From Terribacillus saccharophilus (GTDB lineage Bacteria; Bacillota; Bacilli; Bacillales; Amphibacillaceae): DNA of 64,000 bases. Location: positions 496,001-560,000 of the forward strand of contig NZ_NPBD01000002.1 of NCBI RefSeq assembly GCF_002272745.1, given 5' to 3'. The notes below the pieces were generated by a model that was not told the DNA's origin, searched no databases, and saw only the letters and a program-made list of their open reading frames with translations. Of the stretch, positions 56,652-64,000 are shown in pieces; the stretch's first letter is position 1, and each line of letters begins with the position of its first letter. The position numbers and the translations under genes were made by a program.

Positions 56652-57392
56652 TTATTTACGATTTTCTTTGTATTCCTGTTTAATGCGATGTACTTCTTCA
56701 GGGGTCAGCTTACGATACGCACCTGGCTGAAGCCCTTCAAGTGTTAGGAAACCGTATCTTTCGCGCTTTAGCTTCTGAACAGGAAATTGAATTCTCTCCA
56801 TCATTTTCCTCACCTGACGGTTACGTCCTTCATGAAGGATAATTTGAACGAGGCTCGTATTCTTCTTTCTATCAGCGCTCATCAGCTTCGCATAGACAGC
56901 TTTACATTTATGCCCGTCTATCATAATGCCTCGTTTCAGCTGTTTCAGTTCTTCGGGGGAAGGTATGCCTTTAACTTTGGCCACATACACTTTGTCGATC
57001 TTCTGGCTTGGATGCATGAGCATGTTGGCAAATTCTCCGTCATTCGTCAAAAGCAGCAAGCCTGATGTATCATAGTCCAGACGGCCAATCGGATAGACTC
57101 TTTCCAACACATCCGGCATCAAATCGAGCACCACTTTCCGGTCTTTCTCATCCTGTACGCTTGAAATGACACCACGGGGTTTGTAAAGCATATAATAGAC
57201 GGACTTTTCCTTTTCAAGCGGTATACCATTTACCTCAACGGTGTCTCTATCTGTTACTTTAATGCCAAGTTCCTTTACAACCTTGCCGTTAACCTTGACT
57301 TTTCCTTCCAAAATCATCGTCTCGGCTTTTCTTCTTGATGTAATGCCACTGTGTGCGATTACTTTCTGCAGGCGTTCTGCTTGTTTATCCAT
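56652..57392 (-). CDS. rluB: 23S rRNA pseudouridine synthase B
   Basis: Modifies a uridine in helix 89 or nearby of 23S rRNA. The 246-aa protein has an N-terminal S4 RNA-binding domain (residues 4-62) and the catalytic GRLDYDTSGLLLLTNDG loop with its aspartate, plus GRNRQVRKM. It lies between spmB and resA as in B. subtilis. Confidence 0.95.
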   Translation of the reverse strand: MDKQAERLQKVIAHSGITSRRKAETMILEGKVKVNGKVVKELGIKVTDRDTVEVNGIPLEKEKSVYYMLYKPRGVISSVQDEKDRKVVLDLMPDVLERVYPIGRLDYDTSGLLLLTNDGEFANMLMHPSQKIDKVYVAKVKGIPSPEELKQLKRGIMIDGHKCKAVYAKLMSADRKKNTSLVQIILHEGRNRQVRKMMERIQFPVQKLKRERYGFLTLEGLQPGAYRKLTPEEVHRIKQEYKENRK

Positions 57393-57430
57393 TTACTGAT
57401 CCTCACTTTTTATCATTAGGAACAAAAGAA

Positions 57431-57457
57431 AGAGCGTTAACGGTTGTCAACGCCTCT
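57431..57457 (-). terminator. Probable terminator after spmB
   Basis: An 8-bp stem with one bulge (AGAGGCGTT/AACGCTCT) followed on the minus strand by TTCTTTTGTT. Weaker than others here. Confidence 0.5.
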
Positions 57458-57990
57458 CATGCTCCGAATATAATCGTTACTACTATGATTGAAGCCATTA
57501 TACCAATAACATCAGCTAACAGTCCAACTTTTAATGCATCTCCCATCTTACGGATACCGACAGCACCAAAATATACAGTCAGCACATAAAAGGTCGTATC
57601 CGTACTCCCCTGAAGAACAGAAGCCAGTCTGCCAATAAAAGAGTCTGGACCATGGGTCGCAATCAGCTCTGTTGTCATTCCGAGTGCGGCTGTTCCGCTG
57701 ATCGGCCTGACGAGTGCCAGCGGGACAATATCAGCAGGCATTCCGATAAAACTCAAAAAAGGTGTAATCAGACCGATAATCGCATCTAATGCACCGGATG
57801 CCCGAAGAATTGCAATGGAGACAAGCATCCCGAGCAGAAAAGGCAGGATTGAGATAGCCAGACTGATACCTTCTTTTCCGCCATCCACAAACAGTTCGTA
57901 GGTCGGCAGTCGTTTCGCTGTTGCAATTGTTAGTACGACAAGAATCAGACAAGGAATGATCCAGATGCTGGCGGTCGTAAGCAGAGTCAT
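57457..57990 (-). CDS. spmB: Spore maturation protein B
   Basis: A 177-aa membrane protein with a nucleoside-recognition (Gate) domain, seen from LPFLLGMLVSIAILRASGALD and RPISGTAALGM. With SpmA it is needed for full spore-core dehydration. It overlaps spmA by 4 nt. Confidence 0.95.
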   Translation of the reverse strand: MTLLTTASIWIIPCLILVVLTIATAKRLPTYELFVDGGKEGISLAISILPFLLGMLVSIAILRASGALDAIIGLITPFLSFIGMPADIVPLALVRPISGTAALGMTTELIATHGPDSFIGRLASVLQGSTDTTFYVLTVYFGAVGIRKMGDALKVGLLADVIGIMASIIVVTIIFGA

Positions 57991-58580
57991 AGATGCCGCT
58001 CCTTCCGCCGCCTGATTTCATAAAAGAGCCGATCAATCAGAATGGCTCCGATAAATGAGATGATAGAAGCCAGCAAGGTTGCGCTGACAATCTCAGTCGG
58101 TGCTTGCGAATCATATTTCATCCGAACAGCAAGTACTGTAGTAGGAATAAGCGTCAAGCTTGAAGTGTTGATAGCAAGGAAGGTAATCATTGAACGGCTT
58201 GCTTTCGGACTGCCGCTGAGCTTTTTCATCTCTTCCATCGCTTTGATTCCCATAGGTGTCGCAGCGTTTCCTAAACCAAAGAAATTGGCAGTCAAGTTGG
58301 ACAGGATATATCCCATTGCCGGGTGATCCTTCGGAATGTCCGGAAATAATCTGGCTATGAATGGCTTAGCCAGCCGCACTAGACCTTTTAAAAGTCCGGC
58401 GGCTTCTGCTATTTTTGTGATTCCGAGCCAAAATACCATCACACTAATCAAACTGATAGCAAGCACCACTGCGTCATCTGCACTTTTGAAGATAGCTTTA
58501 TTTACTTCATCCATCGTGCCATTAATCATGGCATAAATAATGCCGCCGATCGCCATGATTGCCCATATATAGTTCACCAT
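57987..58580 (-). CDS. spmA: Spore maturation protein A
   Basis: A 197-aa membrane protein with the same Gate-type fold as SpmB; the TANFFGLGNAATPMGIKAME stretch is characteristic. It overlaps dacB by 7 nt and spmB by 4, so the three genes form one sporulation operon. Confidence 0.95.
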   Translation of the reverse strand: MVNYIWAIMAIGGIIYAMINGTMDEVNKAIFKSADDAVVLAISLISVMVFWLGITKIAEAAGLLKGLVRLAKPFIARLFPDIPKDHPAMGYILSNLTANFFGLGNAATPMGIKAMEEMKKLSGSPKASRSMITFLAINTSSLTLIPTTVLAVRMKYDSQAPTEIVSATLLASIISFIGAILIDRLFYEIRRRKERHL

Positions 58581-59629
58581 AAGCGGACACCAGCCATATC
58601 ATCAAAAAGTTGCTTTGTAGAACCAGCTAGCGTCGGTGTCTGCGGGACTGCGAAAATTGGCACTGTACCGATTTTCTTTTCGTTCAAATAATAAACATCG
58701 GCACCAATCTGCTGTTTTTCCTTTTGCTTGTCCTCTTTCAGGAGCTGCGTCATCGTATGTGCTTGTTTCTTTTCCTGCTCGGAAAGCGGATAAATAAGTG
58801 ACGTGCCTGTTTCAGACTGTTTCAGCTTGGTAAGCTCATATTCATCGAATCCCCATTCAAAGAGATTCATATGATCACGCCAGTCATCCGGGTCGTTTAT
58901 CGTGACGACTACAAGTTCCATTCCATCTTTTTCTGCAGTACTAACAAGTGTCCGGCCCGCCTTTTTCGTATAGCCTGTCTTGCCGCCAGTAGAGTAATCA
59001 TAATAACGTGTGAGCATCTTATTTTTATTTCCCCAGGCATACATCTTGGAATCGGCTTTGTATGTTTTCGTCCCGCTAATCTTACGGTAGGTCTCATTTT
59101 GCATGCTATACTTCGTTAATAATGCCATGTCATATGCGGAGCTTTGGTGTGTTTCGGTATCCAGACCGTGCGGATTATCAAAATGAGAATCCTGCATGCC
59201 AAGCCATGCCGCTTTCTCGTTCATCAAATGTGTAAATCCTTCTTCACTGCCGCCCACATGCTCAGCTATAGCTACGGCAGCATCATTTCCAGATCGAAGC
59301 ATTAGCCCATATACAAGATCTTTCAACGGTATTTCCTCTCCTTCCTCCAGGTAAATGGAGGATCCCTCTGTATATACTGCATTTTTACTGACATGGACTT
59401 CTTCATCCATCTTGCCTGATTCGATAGCGATGATAGCGGTCATGATTTTTGTGATACTGGCGATCCGCTTCGGATCAGATGCGTTTTTTTCATATAAAAT
59501 TCTGCCAGTAGAAAGCTCCATCAGGATGGCAGCATCTGCAGATACTCCAGGTTTGGCGGCCGCTTGCCCTGGCAGGAGCATCGCACTGAGGATTATAACC
59601 ATCATTACAACCAGAACGCGCTTGAACAT
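58574..59629 (-). CDS. dacB: Sporulation-specific D-alanyl-D-alanine carboxypeptidase
   Basis: A low-molecular-weight penicillin-binding protein (PBP5*) that trims cortex peptide side chains and so sets cross-linking. The 351-aa preprotein has a signal peptide ending near AAAK, and the three active-site motifs S-X-X-K (SITK), SGN (RSGNDAAVA) and KTG (GKTGYTKKAG). The sigma-E type promoter upstream fits mother-cell expression. Confidence 0.96.
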   Translation of the reverse strand: MFKRVLVVMMVIILSAMLLPGQAAAKPGVSADAAILMELSTGRILYEKNASDPKRIASITKIMTAIIAIESGKMDEEVHVSKNAVYTEGSSIYLEEGEEIPLKDLVYGLMLRSGNDAAVAIAEHVGGSEEGFTHLMNEKAAWLGMQDSHFDNPHGLDTETHQSSAYDMALLTKYSMQNETYRKISGTKTYKADSKMYAWGNKNKMLTRYYDYSTGGKTGYTKKAGRTLVSTAEKDGMELVVVTINDPDDWRDHMNLFEWGFDEYELTKLKQSETGTSLIYPLSEQEKKQAHTMTQLLKEDKQKEKQQIGADVYYLNEKKIGTVPIFAVPQTPTLAGSTKQLFDDMAGVRLW

Positions 59630-59660
59630 GTTTCAAACCCTCCCTTAGTCATCTATCATC

Positions 59661-59688
59661 AGTGTATGCACAGAAGACAAGCTTATGA
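59661..59688 (-). promoter_or_regulatory. Candidate sigma-E promoter of dacB-spmA-spmB
   Basis: On the minus strand TCATAAG (59682-59688), a 13-nt spacer and CATACACT (59661-59668) match the sigma-E consensus, with an ideal -10. The start would lie about 25 nt before the dacB start codon. Confidence 0.65.
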
Positions 59689-59692
59689 ACAA

Positions 59693-59730
59693 GTGAAAGA
59701 CCCCTATCCGTATGGATAGGGGTCTTTCAC
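59693..59730 (-). terminator. Strong terminator hairpin after the superoxide dismutase gene
   Basis: A perfect 17-bp inverted repeat (59693-59709 with 59714-59730, loop GTAT), the longest perfect stem in the window, begins right after the stop codon. T-rich sequence is partly inside the stem (CTTTCAC). Confidence 0.85.
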
Positions 59731-60591
59731 TCAGAATGGTGCCCAGTTCACTTGCTTGGCAGTTTGAAATCTTTGTGTCACATTCGCCCAATTGACGACG
59801 TTCCACCAGTTTTCCACATATTGCTTCTTTTCTGTTTTATATTGCAGATAATATGCATGCTCCCACATGTCTAAGACTAACAAAGGAATTGTATCTGCCA
59901 AACTGAAAAGCTGATGCTTTTCAAGTGTCTGAATGGCCAAGTGTTGCGACCTCGGCTCCCAAACAAGGATAGCCCAGCCTACTCCTTCGACACTGTCCGC
60001 AGCCTTGGAGAACATGTCCTTAAACCTCTGGAAGGATCCAAAATCTTTTCGAATCTGCTGCGCCAGCTGTCCGGAAGGTTCTCCTCCGCCATTTGGCGAC
60101 ATATTGTACCAGAAAATCGTGTGAAGGAAATGACCGGAACCATGGAAGGACTGCTCTCTTAAATAATGCTTATAGTCCGAGCTTGTTTTGTTCCCTCGAT
60201 TTACATACAGCATTTCCTCTGCTTTATTCAATCCATCAACATAGGATTGATGGTGTTTTGTATAATGCAGTTCCATGATCTCTCTGCTTATGTGCGGCTC
60301 TAGTGCATCAAAGCGGTAAGGAAGTGGCGGCAGTCTATGCTGGCCCCATTGGACCCTATTCTGACGGCTGGCCTGCTCTGCTCGGGCTGCTAACCTTTCT
60401 GCATCCTGACGAAGCTGCAACACAGCTTCCTGTGCAATAGAATCCGCAGATAATAGCGTCTGCTGCAGGTTATGCTGCAGTTCACGTAGATCAGGTTCCC
60501 ATTCCTCTATTGAAGCCTCTCCTGCATGTTCCTGCATTGCCTTACTCCATTCCAACAATGCTTCCAGATAATTTCTGTTGTTCAAGATCAC
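59731..60591 (-). CDS. Fe/Mn superoxide dismutase with N-terminal extension
   Basis: A 286-aa protein. Residues 85-286 form a complete Fe/Mn SOD with metal ligands His109, His157, Asp241 and His245 (ELHYTKHH, HFLHTIFW, DMWEHAYYLQY). The first 80 residues are a helical, probably coiled-coil extension like that of B. subtilis SodF. It sits between scpB and dacB, where B. subtilis has ypuI. It removes superoxide; localisation is unclear, since no signal peptide is seen. Confidence 0.9.
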   Translation of the reverse strand: MILNNRNYLEALLEWSKAMQEHAGEASIEEWEPDLRELQHNLQQTLLSADSIAQEAVLQLRQDAERLAARAEQASRQNRVQWGQHRLPPLPYRFDALEPHISREIMELHYTKHHQSYVDGLNKAEEMLYVNRGNKTSSDYKHYLREQSFHGSGHFLHTIFWYNMSPNGGGEPSGQLAQQIRKDFGSFQRFKDMFSKAADSVEGVGWAILVWEPRSQHLAIQTLEKHQLFSLADTIPLLVLDMWEHAYYLQYKTEKKQYVENWWNVVNWANVTQRFQTAKQVNWAPF

Positions 60592-60636
60592 TCACCTCGC
60601 CCTAGCATATGTACCCGTACAGCTAGGGGAATCTTG

Positions 60637-61209
60637 TCAATCCGATTCGGCAGGAAAATCTTCGAAGAATAAATCTGCTTCTCCTTCGGGGTCATCGGTT
60701 CCTTCCGGTAAAGGAGGCAGGTCATCCAATGTATGTAAACCAAAGTAAGCAAGAAAAGCAAGTGTCGTAACATATAAGATCGGTCTGCCGATGCCTTCCT
60801 TGCGGCCGCTCTCTTCTATAAAGCCTCTGGCAACAAGTGTCTGAATCGGCCTCTCGCTCTTAACACCGCGAACTTCCTCAACCTCGATTCTTGTGATTGG
60901 CTGTTTATATGCTATGATCGCCAGTGTCTCAAGGGCCGCTTGCGATAGCTTGCTGTTTTGCGGAGAATCCAGCAGTTTACGATGATAAGCTGCATGCTCT
61001 GATTTTGTTGTCAGATGGTAGGCACCTTTCATTTCCATAATAGATAAACCGCGGTCTGGTGATTCGTAGGCCACCCTAAGTGCTGCCAATTCCTCTTCGA
61101 CTTCTTTTTCTCCTAATTCCAATGCATGCATAAGCTGTTTCTTTGTCAAACCTTCATCACCGGCTGCAAACAACAGCCCTTCCAGAATACTGTTATACGG
61201 TACTTCCAT
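60637..61209 (-). CDS. scpB: Segregation and condensation protein B
   Basis: Winged-helix subunit of the SMC condensin complex. The 190-aa protein has two winged-helix domains and the family stretch LAIIAYKQPITRIEVEEVRGV. The ATG at 61209 is preferred (MEVPYNS), giving a 17-nt overlap with scpA. The tail is acidic. Confidence 0.95.
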   Translation of the reverse strand: MEVPYNSILEGLLFAAGDEGLTKKQLMHALELGEKEVEEELAALRVAYESPDRGLSIMEMKGAYHLTTKSEHAAYHRKLLDSPQNSKLSQAALETLAIIAYKQPITRIEVEEVRGVKSERPIQTLVARGFIEESGRKEGIGRPILYVTTLAFLAYFGLHTLDDLPPLPEGTDDPEGEADLFFEDFPAESD

Positions 61210-61945
61210 CGTGCATCCCCATTTCAAATACGATTAACTCATCAAAATGCTGTTTTTGCTTGCAGAAAATTTGCTGTTTTTTCATCAATTCCAATATAGC
61301 CATAAAGGTGACGACAATGTGCTGCTTCGTCCGTTCCGGGAATAATTCGAAGAAATCGACCCCTTCTTTTCTGGCTTTAATAGAATGCAGTACCTCTCCC
61401 ATTCGATCTTCCAGCAAAATTTCTGCACGCTGGATTTTCGTATCGAGCGGCTGGCTCCATTCCCTTCTGCGAAAAACACGCTGCAACGCAGCTACCATAT
61501 CATAGACCGTAACTTCACCTGGCTCGAGCGGTTTCAACTCCGGTTTATCCGGAAGCGGTGCTGGCGGTCTTGTGTAAAGCTTGTCAGCAGATAGCTCTTT
61601 TTCTTTTAATTCTTCCGCTGCTTCTTTGAACTTACGATATTCAATCAAGCGATTCATAAGCTCATCTCGAGGATCTTCCTCCTCCATTGCTGCTTCTTCA
61701 TCGAGTGCTGCTTGATTCGGCAAAAGCAGCTTACTTTTCATAGCAAGAAGCGTTGCCGCCATCACTAAATATTCACTGGCAATGTTCAATTCCAATTGCT
61801 GCATCGTATGTATATAGTGCATATATTGCTCGGTGATCACCGCCACCGGTATGTCATAAATATCGATTTCATATTGGTTAATCAAATGCAGGAGCAGATC
61901 AAGCGGGCCTTCAAACCCATCCAGTTTCACACTGTATCCTTGCAT
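61193..61945 (-). CDS. scpA: Segregation and condensation protein A (kleisin)
   Basis: Kleisin that bridges the two SMC heads and binds ScpB. The 250-aa protein starts MQGYSVKLDGFEGPLDLLLHL, the SMC-neck binding region, and ends in a winged-helix domain. ATG at 61945 follows GGAGGAG by 5 nt. Confidence 0.96.
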   Translation of the reverse strand: MQGYSVKLDGFEGPLDLLLHLINQYEIDIYDIPVAVITEQYMHYIHTMQQLELNIASEYLVMAATLLAMKSKLLLPNQAALDEEAAMEEEDPRDELMNRLIEYRKFKEAAEELKEKELSADKLYTRPPAPLPDKPELKPLEPGEVTVYDMVAALQRVFRRREWSQPLDTKIQRAEILLEDRMGEVLHSIKARKEGVDFFELFPERTKQHIVVTFMAILELMKKQQIFCKQKQHFDELIVFEMGMHDGSTV

Positions 61946-62003
61946 AAAATCTCCTCCTTCCGAAAAAAGTTCACAACCGCCCATACCCTAGCTTACTTCC
62001 CGA

Positions 62004-62012
62004 CATACCTTA
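62004..62012 (+). promoter_or_regulatory. Possible sigma-K -10 element for the YjcZ-type gene
   Basis: CATACCTTA fits the sigma-K -10 pattern CATANNNTA, with an AC dinucleotide 17 nt upstream. A second CATACCCTA lies at 61982. Both lie before the micro-gene at 62083. The consensus is short, so chance matches are likely. Confidence 0.3.
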
Positions 62013-62082
62013 TACCGTAAGATAAATGTTCAGACATCCTGGCTTTTATCTGAGTCACACTTTATAAAGGAGGAATTTCACC

Positions 62083-62163
62083 ATGGGTAGCTACGGCGGA
62101 GGATTTGCTTTGATCGTTGTGCTTTTCATTCTTCTAATCATCGTAGGTGCTGCTTGGCTATAA
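62083..62163 (+). CDS. YjcZ-family sporulation micro-protein
   Basis: A 26-aa hydrophobic peptide beginning MGSYGGGFALIVVLF and ending in VGAAWL, the exact style of the YjcZ/SscA spore-coat-associated peptides of Bacillaceae. It has an ideal leader (AAAGGAGG, 8 nt before the ATG) and its own terminator. It would form a single membrane helix after a glycine-rich start. Assembly roles are known for SscA; the role of this copy is inferred. Confidence 0.88.
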   Translation: MGSYGGGFALIVVLFILLIIVGAAWL

Positions 62164-62178
62164 GCCGAGCGCATAAAG

Positions 62179-62207
62179 AAAACCAGCCTTCTTAGGAGGC
62201 TGGTTTT
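62179..62207. terminator. Bidirectional terminator between the YjcZ-type gene and ribT
   Basis: An 11-bp perfect stem (AAAACCAGCCT, 7-nt loop) with T-runs on the plus side, directly before the ribT stop on the other strand. Confidence 0.85.
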
Positions 62208-62211
62208 TATT

Positions 62212-62565
62212 TTAAGCTTCTGTTTCGCATTTCTCAAGGAAATTCTTTGTTTCATCCGTCGCAGTGACTTGATGCATCGGCGAATACATATTACGTAATT
62301 CACAAACCATCTGCTTGCCGATGCCATTGCCTCGGTGAGATGGATCGACCGAAATATGCTGTACGATGGCCTTATCCTCATCGATCACGACGCCCAGTGC
62401 TCCAAGAATATCATCTTCATCTTTCCAAAGAAACAAGTGCCAATTCGGATTGTTATTGTATTCCTGAATTGTCTGCTGCAATTTTTTTACTTCTTTTACA
62501 TCTGGCATGAAAGATAAAAGTCCCATTGCGATTTTTTCCATTGACTTCTTGTATCGTATTAGCAT
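62212..62565 (-). CDS. ribT: GNAT acetyltransferase RibT
   Basis: A 117-aa GNAT-fold protein starting MLIRYKKSMEKIAMGLLSFM, which is nearly the same as B. subtilis RibT, with the acetyl-CoA loop RGNGIGKQM. RibT is encoded at the end of the riboflavin operon in B. subtilis; its substrate is not established. Here no rib biosynthesis gene is upstream; it has its own promoter and follows a micro-ORF. Confidence 0.92.
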   Translation of the reverse strand: MLIRYKKSMEKIAMGLLSFMPDVKEVKKLQQTIQEYNNNPNWHLFLWKDEDDILGALGVVIDEDKAIVQHISVDPSHRGNGIGKQMVCELRNMYSPMHQVTATDETKNFLEKCETEA

Positions 62566-62577
62566 AATAACCCCTCA

Positions 62578-62676
62578 TTAAGAAAATAACTTTCCGATCA
62601 AAGACAGAAGGAATAAGAAGCTTGCTCCCATCATGACCCAAAAAAGTACCTTCTCTTGTTTGTCACTATCCTGCAA
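62578..62676 (-). CDS. Candidate 32-aa membrane micro-protein upstream of ribT
   Basis: From a TTG at 62676 (AGGAG 10 nt upstream) an open frame of 32 codons runs to 62578, 12 nt before ribT. It encodes a charged head (QDSDKQEK) and one membrane helix (about residues 9-28). It starts just after the predicted promoter, so it would be the first frame of the ribT transcript. No family is recognised, and the start codon is weak, so it may be only a leader. Confidence 0.4.
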   Translation of the reverse strand: MQDSDKQEKVLFWVMMGASFLFLLSLIGKLFS

Positions 62677-62706
62677 CTGTGTTCAACTCCTGCCGTACGT
62701 AGTCTT

Positions 62707-62735
62707 ATTTAAAACCTATCTACGTTTTTTGTCAA
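62707..62735 (-). promoter_or_regulatory. Sigma-A promoter for ribT and the micro-ORF
   Basis: On the minus strand a perfect TTGACA (62730-62735), a 17-nt spacer and TTAAAT (62707-62712). No FMN riboswitch is seen between it and ribT. Confidence 0.55.
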
Positions 62736-62916
62736 CTTTACATCCTGTATTTTCTCCATAAGCTTACTGCCGGACTACAACAAAGAAATTCTATGGTAGT
62801 TTCTCCTACAATTCGCACTCCATGCAAAAGGCAGAAGCAGAATCTGGCGAGAGGAAGGGTTTTTGTGGTAGAATCATCACGAGTACATACTCATTTTAAT
62901 TTAGGAGGACAAGCAA

Positions 62917-63357
62917 ATGGCTAAAAAAGGTTACATCCTAATGCTGGATGGCGATAAAATTGAATTCGAACTATATCCGGAGGAAGCACCAAACACAGTA
63001 GCGAACTTCGAGAAGCTCGCGAACTCCGGTTTCTATAATGGCGTAACGTTCCACCGCGTCATCCCAGGCTTCGTGAGCCAAGGTGGCGACCCGACTGGCA
63101 CTGGTGCTGGCGGCAGCGGTACAACAATCAAATGTGAAACAGAAGGAAACCCTCATAAGCATGAAGCCGGCAGCTTGAGCATGGCGCATGCAGGTAAAGA
63201 TACAGGCTCCAGCCAGTTCTTTATCGTGCACGAGCCTCAGCCGCACTTGAACGGTGTTCATACTGTATTCGGTAAAGTAACTTCCGGATTGGAAATCGCT
63301 CGCAACATGAGAAACGGCGACACAATGGAAACTGTAGAAGTTTTCGACGAAGAATAA
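62917..63357 (+). CDS. ppiB: Peptidyl-prolyl cis-trans isomerase B (cyclophilin)
   Basis: A cytosolic 146-aa cyclophilin that speeds proline isomerisation in protein folding. The catalytic-site stretches [15 protein letters not shown] and SSQFFIV are present. TAGGAGG precedes the ATG. It is convergent with lysA, as in B. subtilis. Confidence 0.97.
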   Translation: MAKKGYILMLDGDKIEFELYPEEAPNTVANFEKLANSGFYNGVTFHRVIPGFVSQGGDPTGTGAGGSGTTIKCETEGNPHKHEAGSLSMAHAGKDTGSSQFFIVHEPQPHLNGVHTVFGKVTSGLEIARNMRNGDTMETVEVFDEE

Positions 63358-63359
63358 AA

Positions 63360-63390
63360 AAATCCTGTATGCATCATGCATACAGGATTT
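63360..63390. terminator. Bidirectional terminator between ppiB and lysA
   Basis: A 14-bp perfect stem (AAATCCTGTATGCA, 3-nt loop) with A-run before and T-run after serves both convergent genes. Confidence 0.9.
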
Positions 63391-63392
63391 TT

Positions 63393-64000
63393 TTATTCAT
63401 AAGAAAGGTCAAGCCTTGTTAGTTCCTCAGCTTCTTCTCTTCTGACGACAAGTCTGTCAACTCCATTTTCGACAAAGACAACAGCTGGTCTGCCAAAGCG
63501 GTTATAGTTGTTTGCCATCGCGTAACCGTAAGCGCCAGTACTGAAAACTGCGAGCAAGTCTCCAGCCTCTGCTTTTGGCAAATCGATATCCCAAATCAGC
63601 ATATCTCCTGATTCGCAACATTTACCAGCAATAGAGACTGTCTCTATTGCTTGCTCATCAGCACGGTTAGCAATTTTAGCCTCATAAACAGCTTTATAAA
63701 GAGCTGGACGAAGATTGTCCGTCATCCCGCCATCAACAGACACATATTTACGCACACCAGGAATTTCTTTAACAGAACCGATCGTATAAAGCGTAACTGC
63801 CGCATTTCCGACAATCGATCTTCCTGGCTCAATCCAGATTTCCGGCATCTCAATTGACGCTTCCTCGGCCTCTTCTTTAATTCGCGTTACCAATGCATGG
63901 ATGTAATCGGACAATGGAAGCGGTTCGTCGTTCTCTGTGTATCGGATACCAAAGCCGCCGCCTACATTAAGTACTGCAGGTGCATAACCGTAATCATTCT
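63393..64000 (-). CDS. lysA: Diaminopimelate decarboxylase, 3' part
   Basis: The frame stays open to the window edge, so the N-terminal half is outside. The visible C-terminal 200 residues include LNVGGGFGIRYTE (phosphate-binding loop), EPGRSIVGNA, VDGGMTDNLRPALY and the catalytic CCESGDML cysteine region. This PLP enzyme makes lysine from meso-diaminopimelate. Conserved pairing with ppiB supports the call. Confidence 0.97.
   Translation of the reverse strand, partial: NDYGYAPAVLNVGGGFGIRYTENDEPLPLSDYIHALVTRIKEEAEEASIEMPEIWIEPGRSIVGNAAVTLYTIGSVKEIPGVRKYVSVDGGMTDNLRPALYKAVYEAKIANRADEQAIETVSIAGKCCESGDMLIWDIDLPKAEAGDLLAVFSTGAYGYAMANNYNRFGRPAVVFVENGVDRLVVRREEAEELTRLDLSYE

Overview
This 64-kb window is core chromosome of a low-to-moderate GC, endospore-forming member of the Bacillaceae. 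The evidence is spore genes (spoIVA, spmA/spmB, dacB, sleB/ypeB, ypjB, a SpoVIF-like gene, a YjcZ-type micro-gene), two bacillithiol-linked genes (bshA, ypdA), the menaquinone prenyl chain genes hepS-menG-hepT, and a gene order that follows Bacillus subtilis from lysA (right end) to nth (left end). The gaps relative to B. subtilis suggest a halotolerant genus such as Terribacillus, Virgibacillus or Oceanobacillus, but that is only an inference. Nearly all genes are on the minus strand. I saw no rRNA, tRNA, insertion sequence, prophage or CRISPR array.

Layout from left to right. 1-6.5 kb: nth, dnaD, asnS, ypmB, ypmA, dinG. 6.5-13.5 kb: a nine-gene operon ypjD-dapB-mgsA-bshA-cca-birA-panB-panC-panD (lysine, bacillithiol, CCA tails, biotin, pantothenate). 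13.6-16.9 kb: a YitT-family gene and a DJ-1-family gene on the plus strand, then a YugP-type metallopeptidase, a shortened ypjB and ypjA. 17-25.1 kb: the aromatic block aroC-aroB-aroH-hisC-tyrA-aroA followed by ypiA and reoY. 25.2-30.2 kb: a divergent MerR/DUF2798 pair, cheR, ndk, hepT-menG-hepS and hbs. 30.4-39.2 kb: spoIVA, spoVIF-like, gpsA, der, yphA, rpsA, plsC, cmk, ypfA. 39.1-46.3 kb: sleB-ypeB, prsW, ansA, ypdA, glutamate dehydrogenase, mecB. 46.4-50.8 kb: a small membrane protein, recQ, ypbB, fer, and a cobalamin-riboswitch cassette (DUF4430 lipoprotein plus ECF S component). 50.8-59.6 kb: resABCDE, rluB, dacB-spmA-spmB. 59.7-64 kb: an N-terminally extended superoxide dismutase, scpA-scpB, a YjcZ micro-gene, ribT with a leader micro-ORF, ppiB and the 3' part of lysA.

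The most informative signal is what is missing from an otherwise collinear block. trpEDCFBA is absent between aroH and hisC, and the TRAP locus mtrAB is absent between hbs and hepS. qcrABC and ypiF are absent next to reoY, bshB1 between mgsA and bshA, ribDEAH next to ribT, and aspB between ypmB and asnS. Where B. subtilis is recalled to carry sigX-rsiX, this window has the B12-riboswitch cassette, whose hairpin loop shows a 7-nt perfect match to the aptamer core. A candidate C-rich small RNA lies opposite the dinG-ypmA spacer. Several sigma-A and sigma-E promoters and about twenty intrinsic terminators can be read directly and define the transcription units.
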